Assembly: GCA_028693775.1 (NCBI GenBank) | Contig: JAQUUS010000115.1 | Location: 1-5,758 of the forward strand | DNA length: 5,758 nucleotides | Direction of reading: 5' to 3' | From: Alphaproteobacteria bacterium | Lineage (GTDB): Bacteria > Pseudomonadota > Alphaproteobacteria > UBA9219 | Shown: piece by piece, positions 1-5,301 of the stretch | Layout: each line of letters starts with the position of its first letter | How positions within the stretch are numbered: the first letter of the stretch is position 1 | Program-made: the position numbers and the translations under genes | The notes under the pieces: model-generated | The model's database searches: none | Seen by the model: the letters and a program-made list of their open reading frames with translations, nothing else | Told to the model about the DNA's origin: nothing

Positions 1-49
1 CATATAGACCAAAGGGAAAGATTAATCCAGATTTTCGCCGCGCCGCAGA

Positions 50-901
50 TCAGCTTTCGTTTTTTGCTTTCCTTCGAAAAGCGGCCGCAAGGTAGACGCC
101 CAGGATCGTTACTTTTTCGGCGTAGAAGGTCAGCTCTTCGAGGGCCCGGCGGAGCGGCGGTTCGTCAGCGTGGCCTTCGACATCGATCCAGAATTGCGCC
201 GCGTTGAAGCTTCCGTTTGTGAAGTAACTTTCGAGCCTCGTGATGTTGATCCCGTTCGTTGCGAACCCGCCCAGCGTTTTGTAGAGCGCTGACGGTATGT
301 TTTGCGTGCGGTAGAGCAGCGTTGTGATGCACGGGCCTTCTTCGGGGCGCGGGCGGCTTTCCTTCGGCGACAGGATCAGGCATCGCGTCGTGTTGCCGGG
401 GAGCTCGGCTATGTCGGCCGCGAGGCTTTTAAGGCCGTAGAGGTCTCCGGCCAGTCGGGAGGCTATGGCGGCGACGCTTTTGTCGTTGAGCTTCGCCACT
501 TCTTCGGCCGAGCCCGCCGTGTCGGGCCTTACGACGGGGACGATGTTTCGCTTCGCCAGCCACCGCTTGCATTGCGGAAGGGCGTGGACGTGGCTTCGCG
601 CTTCTTTTATGTCGGCAAGCGTTGCCTGGGGGTGGGCAAGAAGATGATGCTCGACCCTTTGATAGTGTTCGCCGATTATGGACAGCCCGCTTTGCGGAAG
701 AAGGGCGTGGACTGCGGCGACGCGGCCTGCTGCCGTGTTCTCGACCGGGATCATGGCTATATCCGCGCGGCCTTCGTGAACGGCGGCTATCGCGTTGTCG
801 ACTGTCGGGCAGGGGATTGTTTGGTGTTCGGGCAGGGCTTCGCGGCAGGCGAGCTCGGAATAGGCTCCGGAAATTCCTTCAAATGCGACGCGCTTTCTCA
901 T
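50..901 (-). CDS. pheA: Prephenate dehydratase with C-terminal ACT domain
   Basis: Cytoplasmic enzyme that converts prephenate to phenylpyruvate, the committed step to phenylalanine; 283 residues, normal for the stand-alone bacterial form. The catalytic domain spans about residues 4-178: FEGISGAYS near the N-terminus, IPVENTAAGR (51-60), HVHALPQC (104-111), DTAGSA (127-132) and NTTRC (170-174). The ACT domain (about 192-270) carries GGFATNGINITRLES, the region that binds phenylalanine in the family, so feedback inhibition is expected. The motif wording is alphaproteobacterial in style. The start is the ATG at 901 because AAAGGA (914-909) lies 7 nt upstream and the protein then begins at the family's usual point. 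The frame stays open to 1027, but those 42 extra residues are low-complexity and unlike the family. One oddity is that the usual catalytic TRF motif reads TRC here (172-174); the Thr and Arg are kept. There is no chorismate mutase domain. The family assignment is secure. Confidence 0.96.
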   Translation of the reverse strand: MRKRVAFEGISGAYSELACREALPEHQTIPCPTVDNAIAAVHEGRADIAMIPVENTAAGRVAAVHALLPQSGLSIIGEHYQRVEHHLLAHPQATLADIKEARSHVHALPQCKRWLAKRNIVPVVRPDTAGSAEEVAKLNDKSVAAIASRLAGDLYGLKSLAADIAELPGNTTRCLILSPKESRPRPEEGPCITTLLYRTQNIPSALYKTLGGFATNGINITRLESYFTNGSFNAAQFWIDVEGHADEPPLRRALEELTFYAEKVTILGVYLAAAFRRKAKNES

Positions 902-964
902 GATCGTTTCCTTTCTCTCGTGGTTTGGGGTCGCCGCGCGCAATGCGCGGGCTTCAGGGGAGAT

Positions 965-1057
965 CCCCTTGAACCGAGAGCCGATCATTTCTTTGAGGAG
1001 CGGAGCTTTTAGCGGAGGACAGCGCACCTTCCCTGAAACCCGGTTCGGTTCAAGGGG
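965..1057. repeat. Long-range inverted repeat in the pheA leader
   Basis: CCCCTTGAACCG at 965-976 is perfectly complementary to CGGTTCAAGGGG at 1046-1057; one further A-T pair (977/1045) extends it to 13 bp, with 67 nt between the arms. In the pheA leader RNA the 3' arm could instead fold locally: AGGGG (969-965) can pair with CCCCU (960-956) across a 4-nt loop. The two stems exclude each other. A third small GC hairpin (CCGCGC 934-939 with GCGCGG 945-950) lies nearer the start codon. No U-run follows any of these, so none is a standard intrinsic terminator. A terminal repeat of a small mobile element is an alternative, but no target-site duplication is visible. Confidence 0.5.
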
Positions 1058-1099
1058 GTGGTAAATCGAAAAGCTGTCCGTTGGTTGCTCATGGGGCGA

Positions 1100-1128
1100 A
1101 GTCTATCTCTTTTGCCGTTTTCTTTCAA
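1100..1128 (-). promoter_or_regulatory. Candidate sigma-70-type promoter for pheA
   Basis: On the minus strand TTGAAA (1128-1123) and TAGACT (1105-1100) are separated by exactly 17 bp, close to the TTGACA/TATAAT consensus. The site sits just after the stop of the upstream 540-residue gene and points at pheA. Transcription would begin near 1093, giving pheA a leader of roughly 190 nt. This rests on pattern match only, and chance matches of this quality are common. Confidence 0.33.
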
Positions 1129-1144
1129 CTTGTTCGTTGCGCCG

Positions 1145-2767
1145 TCAGGATCGGGGGGACGGGGCGCTTTTGGCCGGTTGCGCGCGCGTCGGGGCGGAGG
1201 GGGCAACCGTGTCGTAGGGGGCGGCTTGGAAGCGGAAGTTTTTGAGGCCTTTTAAATCGCAGCTGTATTGGGAGCCATTCTGAGGCACGAAGAAGTCTTT
1301 TTCGATGAAGTCGATGAGCGGGGCGTTCGCTTTTGGGGCGCCGAGGCCGACGTGTATTTCTTTTCGGGATAGAAGCTTCAGGGCGCTTTCCCTGTCATAG
1401 CCGCAGAGATAGACGTTCTCTTTTTGCAGGCGCGACGATGTCGTGTCGAGCGCGGCGATAACTTCGTTCAGGGACTTTCGGTATTCTTCGCGCAGTTTCA
1501 GTATTTCTTCGATGCATACCGGGACAAGGCAGAAGGTCAAATTCATCGCGGTTGGGGGCAGGACCGAATAATACTTTTTGAAATAGGAATAGAGACTGTC
1601 TTCGTCCTCGTTCAGGAAACGCTCGTGCAGGCGGCTGACTTCTGCGCTTGGGATAAGGATCGGCGCTCTTTGTTCCGAACAGGTCAGGTCAAACGCCAAT
1701 TGCAGGTCGCGGTAGTCTTTCGCGATGTGTGCGTTGAGCAGGCCTTTGTTCGGGTTGGGCTTGCCCGGCGCTTTTTCCTCTATTCGAAACGTATGGGGAT
1801 CGACCACGACAGAGCCCGGTTGATCGTTTTCGAGAATATCCGCCGACAGGATGTTGGCGTTTGTGCCCTGAAGGAAACACAGCGTTTTTTCGAGGTTGTA
1901 TTCCGACAGGATGTTGGCGTTTGTGCCCTGAAGGAAACACAGCGTTTTTTCGAGGTTGTATTCCGACATGTCTTTGAAGACTTTTTTGGCTCCGACAAGC
2001 CGGACTTCAAGCGGATGGTCCGGGGTTTGCGGGATACGGTCGAGGATCAGCTTGAGCGATTCCTCTTCCGTTGAGATGTCGATGTGCGCCAGCGCCGTTT
2101 TTTTCGTTACCCGATCGCGGACGATCAGGCACAGGCATTGCCCCAGGTTCGTTGTGCCTATGGGCGCGTCGTCTGAAAAGCCGACTTCGTTTTCTTCGAC
2201 GGGATAGGCTTTGGGGTCAACCGGGGCTCCGGATTTGGCGATGAATGTGCGCACGAGTTCTTGCCGGACGGGCTTCAGTTTTTCCTGCCGGAATTTTTCG
2301 GCGTCGGAGGCGCCCTCCTCAAGCTTTTTGCGGTAGATTTCGTGAAGCGAGTAGTGGAGCCTGCCAAGCCTCAGGTGGACATCGCCGATGTTTCCGAAAT
2401 GATCCAGGATTGCTATTGATTCATTCAGTGCGGGGATGCTTTCTTCAAATCGTTCGCCTGCTTGCGCCGCTCCTGCATAATACGAGAGATTGTCTTCCCG
2501 GACCAAGAGGTCTTTTTCTTTCAGGGCGCTGTCGGCGGCTTGTTGAAATGCGTTGAGCGCATGGGTCAGGTAGACGTCCGATTCCTGTGTTACCCAGCGT
2601 ATATAAAAGCGCAGGGCGTTGTCGTTGTACTCTTTGCTTTCGGATCCGTCCTGATATTCGGCGGCTCTTTCCGGGGCGGCCTTTTTGCTGAAGCCGCTGG
2701 GCAATGCTTTTAATTGTTCGACGAGTTTGTCGTAATCCCAAGTCGGGGCGGCTCCGTTAATCAGCAT
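1145..2767 (-). CDS. Uncharacterised protein with TPR-like N-terminus and CheD-like deamidase domain
   Basis: 540 residues; not recognised as a named family. Residues about 93-147 read like tetratricopeptide helices (YYAGAAQAGERFEESIPALNE). Residues about 195-332 resemble the CheD / N-terminal-asparagine amidohydrolase fold: GTTNLGQC (204-211), ALAHID (225-230), then LEVRLVGAKKVF (253-264). Thr205, Cys211 and His228 have the same spacing (6 and 17) as the catalytic Thr21, Cys27 and His44 of Thermotoga CheD, which deamidates glutamines in chemoreceptors. Residues about 340-510 are unrecognised, and the last 25 are rich in Pro, Ala and Ser. No signal peptide or membrane helix is seen, so it is probably cytoplasmic. 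A perfect 20-residue tandem duplication (268-307) lies inside the CheD-like domain. The ATG has AAAGG 6 nt upstream. The gene diverges from aroB and lies upstream of pheA on the same strand, with no chemotaxis genes nearby. That it is a real gene is near certain; deamidase activity is inference. Confidence 0.88.
   Translation of the reverse strand: MLINGAAPTWDYDKLVEQLKALPSGFSKKAAPERAAEYQDGSESKEYNDNALRFYIRWVTQESDVYLTHALNAFQQAADSALKEKDLLVREDNLSYYAGAAQAGERFEESIPALNESIAILDHFGNIGDVHLRLGRLHYSLHEIYRKKLEEGASDAEKFRQEKLKPVRQELVRTFIAKSGAPVDPKAYPVEENEVGFSDDAPIGTTNLGQCLCLIVRDRVTKKTALAHIDISTEEESLKLILDRIPQTPDHPLEVRLVGAKKVFKDMSEYNLEKTLCFLQGTNANILSEYNLEKTLCFLQGTNANILSADILENDQPGSVVVDPHTFRIEEKAPGKPNPNKGLLNAHIAKDYRDLQLAFDLTCSEQRAPILIPSAEVSRLHERFLNEDEDSLYSYFKKYYSVLPPTAMNLTFCLVPVCIEEILKLREEYRKSLNEVIAALDTTSSRLQKENVYLCGYDRESALKLLSRKEIHVGLGAPKANAPLIDFIEKDFFVPQNGSQYSCDLKGLKNFRFQAAPYDTVAPSAPTRAQPAKSAPSPRS
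1843..1968. repeat. Perfect 60-bp tandem duplication (2.1 copies) inside the CheD-like gene
   Basis: Each base from 1843 to 1908 is identical to the base 60 positions further on, so the array covers 126 bp: two full units plus a third CCGACA. Identity breaks at both edges (1842 against 1902, 1909 against 1969). As 60 is a multiple of three, the frame is kept and the unit adds exactly 20 residues (SEYNLEKTLC..., residues 268-287 and 288-307). CCGACA bounds every unit, which suggests that one 60-bp segment between two CCGACA hexamers was duplicated by slippage or microhomology recombination. The absence of any difference between units implies a recent event, or an assembly error. Confidence 0.97.
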
Positions 2768-3176
2768 GATGCGCCTTTGGTGTTCTCTTCTATTCGTTTC
2801 TTTAAAATGGCGGAAAGATCATGTCTTTCAGCGGGCTTTTTATATCGGTAACAGTTTATGTTATGGATTTACTTGCAGAAAGCGGTTTGTGACATTTGTT
2901 TATCCCTTTGCGGCAAATGCTTTTTTTGGGGCTTAGTGTAATCGAAATATTTGGATTTAGCTTGAGCGGTTCCTTTGGCGGAAAAAGGAATGGGGCAGTC
3001 TGGAGCGCAAGGGCTGCCTTCAGAAGGCAAAAGAGGGGGGCTTGGGGGCCGGGCGCATTTGGGGGCGAGTTTATTGCTTTAAATGAGGATTTTCAAAACC
3101 GGCAGAGCTTGATAAAGTCCGCCATCGCTTCTTGGCTCTTGCCGGGGAGGCTTTTTGTATAACAGGGCTTTTGCGC
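2768..3176. other. Intergenic region between divergent genes (409 bp)
   Basis: No convincing gene is seen. It must hold the promoters of the CheD-like gene (minus) and of aroB (plus). On the plus strand TATAAC (3158-3163) is a fair -10 element close to aroB, but no good -35 element lies at the right distance. Near the minus-strand gene, TAACA (2849-2853) and TGTTA (2859-2863) form a small inverted repeat that could be an operator. Three short stems lie in the middle: TTCCTTT/AAAGGAA (2970-2976 with 2984-2990), GGCAG/CTGCC (2994-2998 with 3014-3018) and TGCCTT/AAGGCA (3015-3020 with 3024-3029), the last two sharing bases. G-rich runs follow (3034-3066). A small RNA is possible, but none was recognised. 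Confidence 0.6.
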
Positions 3177-4313
3177 ATGCTTAAATATCATATGGAAATT
3201 AAACGGTCTCTGGATTCATCTTACGATATCGAAATCGGATGGGATTTGTGCAAGAGCCTCGTTGACGATATCAAGAACAACCTTGTTCCCGGAATTTCCA
3301 GATACGTTTTGATCTCCGATTCAATGGTTTCTCCTTTGTATGCGGAACAAATTCTCGCGCGGCTGAGGGATGCGGCTATCGATGCCGATTTGCTGGTCTT
3401 TCCTTGCGGCGAGAGAAACAAAACACGGCAGACAAAAGAAATTCTTGAGGACAGGCTTATCGCCAAGGGGCACAAGCGGGACACTTGCCTTGTCGCCGTG
3501 GGCGGCGGGGTTGTGAGCGATCTGACCGGGTTCGTCGCCGGGACGTATGCGCGGGGCATTCCTTATATTGTCTATTCGACGACCCTGCTCTCGGCAGCCG
3601 ATGCGTCGGTCGGCGGAAAAACCGCTGTCGATACGCCTGAGGCGACCAATCTCATCGGGCTTTTTCATCAGCCAAGAAAAGTTTATATCGATATCAATTC
3701 GTGGAAGACGCTTTCGTATCGGGAATTTTGTTCGGGCTTGTCGGAGACGGTCAAGCATGCTTGCCTTGCGAGCTCGGCGTTTTTTGAATTTCTGGAAAAA
3801 AACAGGCAGGTCCTTGCCTGTGCTTCTTTCGGTGAGGAGGCCGTTCCCGTTCTGGAGCGTGTCGCTTTTGAGAACGTCAGGATCAAGAGCCATGTTGTGC
3901 GCTCGGATCCGGATGAAGACAATTTCAGGCAGGTCTTGAATTTGGGGCATACGCTCGGCAGGGCTTTGGAGGCTTTGTGCGATTTCAAGCTTACGCATGG
4001 AGAATGCGTTTCGATCGGGCTTGCGTATCAGGCGGAGTTCGGGCGCCGTTTGGGGTATATCGAGGCGGACGACGTTGCGCGCATCAAAAGCCTGCTTTGC
4101 GATTTTCATTTGCCTGTCGAGCTTCCGAAGGATATCGCAACGAAGGCTCTCGTCGATAAGATGTATACGGACAAAAAAGGGAAAAAGGGTCAGATCAGGA
4201 TGGTTTTTCAGAAAGGCATCGGCGAGATGATGTCTTTTGACGACAGCCAGTTTTCGAGGCCCATGAAAGAAGACGAGATTACCGCTCTGATCGATGAAAT
4301 CAGGAACGGCTGA
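3177..4313 (+). CDS. aroB: 3-Dehydroquinate synthase
   Basis: Cytoplasmic NAD- and metal-dependent enzyme converting DAHP to 3-dehydroquinate, step two of the shikimate pathway; 378 residues, normal length. It has the NAD-binding GGGVVSD (109-115), STTLL (134-138), DASVGGKT (142-149), and the three metal ligands Glu190 (GLSETVKH), His258 (LNLGHT) and His274 (LTHGE). By spacing against the Aspergillus AROM enzyme, Arg126, Asp142, Lys148, Asn158, Lys193, Lys237, Arg251 and Asn255 match known pocket residues. Two usual residues differ: the Lys before Asn158 is Thr157 (ATNLIG instead of GKNLIG), and the second His of GHTxGHA is Arg262. The start is uncertain. ATG 3177 has AGGG 9 nt upstream and is preferred. 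ATG 3192 gives a natural beginning (MEIKR) but lacks a ribosome site. A TTG at 3132 would add 15 residues with no homology I can see. No other aro gene adjoins it. Confidence 0.93.
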   Translation: MLKYHMEIKRSLDSSYDIEIGWDLCKSLVDDIKNNLVPGISRYVLISDSMVSPLYAEQILARLRDAAIDADLLVFPCGERNKTRQTKEILEDRLIAKGHKRDTCLVAVGGGVVSDLTGFVAGTYARGIPYIVYSTTLLSAADASVGGKTAVDTPEATNLIGLFHQPRKVYIDINSWKTLSYREFCSGLSETVKHACLASSAFFEFLEKNRQVLACASFGEEAVPVLERVAFENVRIKSHVVRSDPDEDNFRQVLNLGHTLGRALEALCDFKLTHGECVSIGLAYQAEFGRRLGYIEADDVARIKSLLCDFHLPVELPKDIATKALVDKMYTDKKGKKGQIRMVFQKGIGEMMSFDDSQFSRPMKEDEITALIDEIRNG

Positions 4314-4327
4314 GCGGCTGCGCCGAT

Positions 4328-4339
4328 GCCGGGCCCGGC
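4328..4339. terminator. GC palindrome between convergent genes, possible weak terminator
   Basis: GCCGGGCCCGGC is a perfect 12-bp palindrome in the 27-bp gap between the convergent ends of aroB (4313) and the small membrane-protein gene (4341). It is followed on the plus strand by only TTT. The placement suits a two-way terminator, but the stem is short and neither strand has a proper U-run, so the call is tentative. Confidence 0.3.
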
Positions 4340-4340
4340 T

Positions 4341-4547
4341 TTATCTCCAGAAGGGCTGGGTGGTGTAGGCGAGGGAGGCCAGGCCCACTCCGATGACCAA
4401 TGCTGTGGTGGCTGGGCGCAGGCATTCGGGGCCGACGTGTTGTGCGACTTGGTATGCCGCCAATGTGAAGGCGGGGATGGCCGGGCTGAGAATGACCAGG
4501 ACAGTGTTTACGGCAGATCTGGCTGCGCTTTCGTCGTTATCGAACAT
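4341..4547 (-). CDS. Small two-helix membrane protein of unknown function
   Basis: 68 residues. A short acidic N-terminus (MFDNDESAAR) precedes two hydrophobic stretches, about residues 13-35 and 45-62, joined by a short polar loop with one Cys (42); a hairpin in the inner membrane is the likely shape. AAGG lies about 8 nt before the ATG at 4547, which supports translation. The gene converges on aroB with 27 bp between stops and diverges from the ArsF/ArsG-like pair. No family was recognised. A plus-strand frame across the same bases (4326-4718) is judged to be its shadow, because its product is Gly-rich and lacks a ribosome site. A real gene seems likely, mainly because of the ribosome site and the clean helix pattern. 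Confidence 0.62.
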   Translation of the reverse strand: MFDNDESAARSAVNTVLVILSPAIPAFTLAAYQVAQHVGPECLRPATTALVIGVGLASLAYTTQPFWR

Positions 4548-4606
4548 TTTATTGACCTTATTGCAAATTTCATTCGCTTAAATCTTTGGCAAATGAACCA
4601 TATTCG

Positions 4607-4620
4607 TTGCTTGAAAGCAA
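4607..4620. promoter_or_regulatory. 14-bp palindrome in a divergent promoter region, candidate operator
   Basis: TTGCTTGAAAGCAA is a perfect palindrome (arms TTGCTT and AAGCAA around GA) between the small membrane-protein gene (minus) and the ArsF-like gene (plus). Its size and position would suit a dimeric repressor. I do not recognise it as a known operator. A very weak promoter pattern for the plus-strand pair, TTGCCG (4664-4669), 17 bp, TATGTC (4687-4692), lies downstream. Confidence 0.22.
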
Positions 4621-4745
4621 TTCGAGAATGCGTCTCCCATTGGGGGGGCAGAATATTAATGCTTTGCCGTTGGGATAAAGTTTTTCTATGTCCGGGAGCG
4701 TGTTGCGGGTATGCTTAATTTTGCATCTTTTATAACCCGCCTTGC

Positions 4746-4751
4746 AAAGGA
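4746..4751 (+). promoter_or_regulatory. Ribosome binding site that sets the GTG start of the ArsF-like gene
   Basis: AAAGGA at 4746-4751 ends 7 nt before GTG 4759. The in-frame ATG at 4711 has only a distant GGGAG (4693-4697). Starting at the GTG also places the lysines (MNAKK) directly before the hydrophobic helix, as expected for a signal anchor. Confidence 0.7.
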
Positions 4752-4758
4752 CTATTCT

Positions 4759-5301
4759 GTGAACGCAAAGAAACTTGTCACTCTTCTTCTTTTGGCTTTT
4801 GTCGTTGTCAGTATCGGGGCGATCGTTGCGAAGGAACGCGGGGCTTCGGCGCCGCCGGTTGCCGTTGCTCCAGAAATATCCGGGGAGGGGGCTGTTGTGC
4901 CCGTTGCGGAGCAGATGGCTCCTCTTGCCGACGGTCAGAAACAACAAGAGGTTGCGGATCCGGTGAAGGTTGTCGTTTACTATTTTCACGGCAATTTCAG
5001 ATGCTGGAAGTGCAAAAAAATCGAAGCTTTGACGACAGAGGCTGTGAACAGCGGCTTCGCTCAGGAGATCGAAAAGGGCCGCGTTGCGCTGAATGTCATC
5101 AATATGGACGATCCCGGCAATGCGCATTACGTTCGCGACTATCAGCTGGTTACGCGGTCTGTCGTTCTGGCTCGATTTGAGGGCGATACGCAAAAAGACT
5201 GGAAACGCCTCGATAATGTGTGGGGGCTGCTCGATAACGATGCGGCTCTTGTCAAGTTCGTGCAGGACGAAACGTCGGCTATGCTGAAAGGCAATCCTTG
5301 A
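4759..5301 (+). CDS. Membrane-anchored thioredoxin-like protein, ArsF family
   Basis: 180 residues from the GTG start. MNAKK followed by a hydrophobic helix (about 6-24) is an N-terminal anchor or uncleaved signal. A Pro/Ala/Glu linker (about 28-68) leads to a thioredoxin-like domain on the periplasmic side, starting VVVYYFHGNFRCWKCKKIE. Cys82 and Cys85 form the CWKC redox motif. YYFHG...RC..C..IE is the pattern of proteins annotated as the ArsF-family subunit of a nitrophenyl-compound nitroreductase. From memory, ArsF acts with ArsE and the ArsG permease in the arsEFG system for nitrated aromatic arsenicals. The next gene is ArsG-like and overlaps the stop by one base (TGATG), so the two are translationally coupled and probably partners. 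No arsE, arsR or arsC is visible. The family is likely; a role in arsenic resistance is uncertain, and a general thiol-redox relay fits equally well. Confidence 0.82.
   Translation: MNAKKLVTLLLLAFVVVSIGAIVAKERGASAPPVAVAPEISGEGAVVPVAEQMAPLADGQKQQEVADPVKVVVYYFHGNFRCWKCKKIEALTTEAVNSGFAQEIEKGRVALNVINMDDPGNAHYVRDYQLVTRSVVLARFEGDTQKDWKRLDNVWGLLDNDAALVKFVQDETSAMLKGNP

Noticed and set aside
302..1012. 236-codon open frame on the plus strand
   Set aside because: It lies opposite pheA, which has clear family motifs; the product is Arg/Gly-rich with no recognisable domain.
902..1027. 42-residue N-terminal extension of PheA
   Set aside because: The start at 901 has a strong AAAGGA at 7 nt and matches the usual family beginning; the extension overlaps the leader hairpins.
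965..1057. 93-bp miniature mobile element bounded by the inverted repeat
   Set aside because: No flanking target-site duplication and no second copy in the window; an RNA-structure role fits its position better.
1843..1968. Repeat array as a CRISPR
   Set aside because: The units are directly adjacent with no spacers, only two copies exist, and the repeat is coding sequence in frame.
1424..2074. 216-codon open frame on the plus strand
   Set aside because: Antisense shadow of the CheD-like gene; it carries the same 60-bp repeat in translation and shows no motif or ribosome site of note.
2896..3162. 88-codon frame from a TTG start in the intergenic region
   Set aside because: No ribosome site; composition shifts from hydrophobic to Gly/Arg-rich without a domain, and it runs up to the aroB start.
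4326..4718. 130-codon plus-strand frame after aroB
   Set aside because: Gly/Cys-rich product without a domain, opposite a better-supported small membrane protein gene with a ribosome site.
4570..5193. 207-codon minus-strand frame
   Set aside because: It covers the ArsF-like gene on the other strand, whose thioredoxin motif is clear; the product has no recognisable features.
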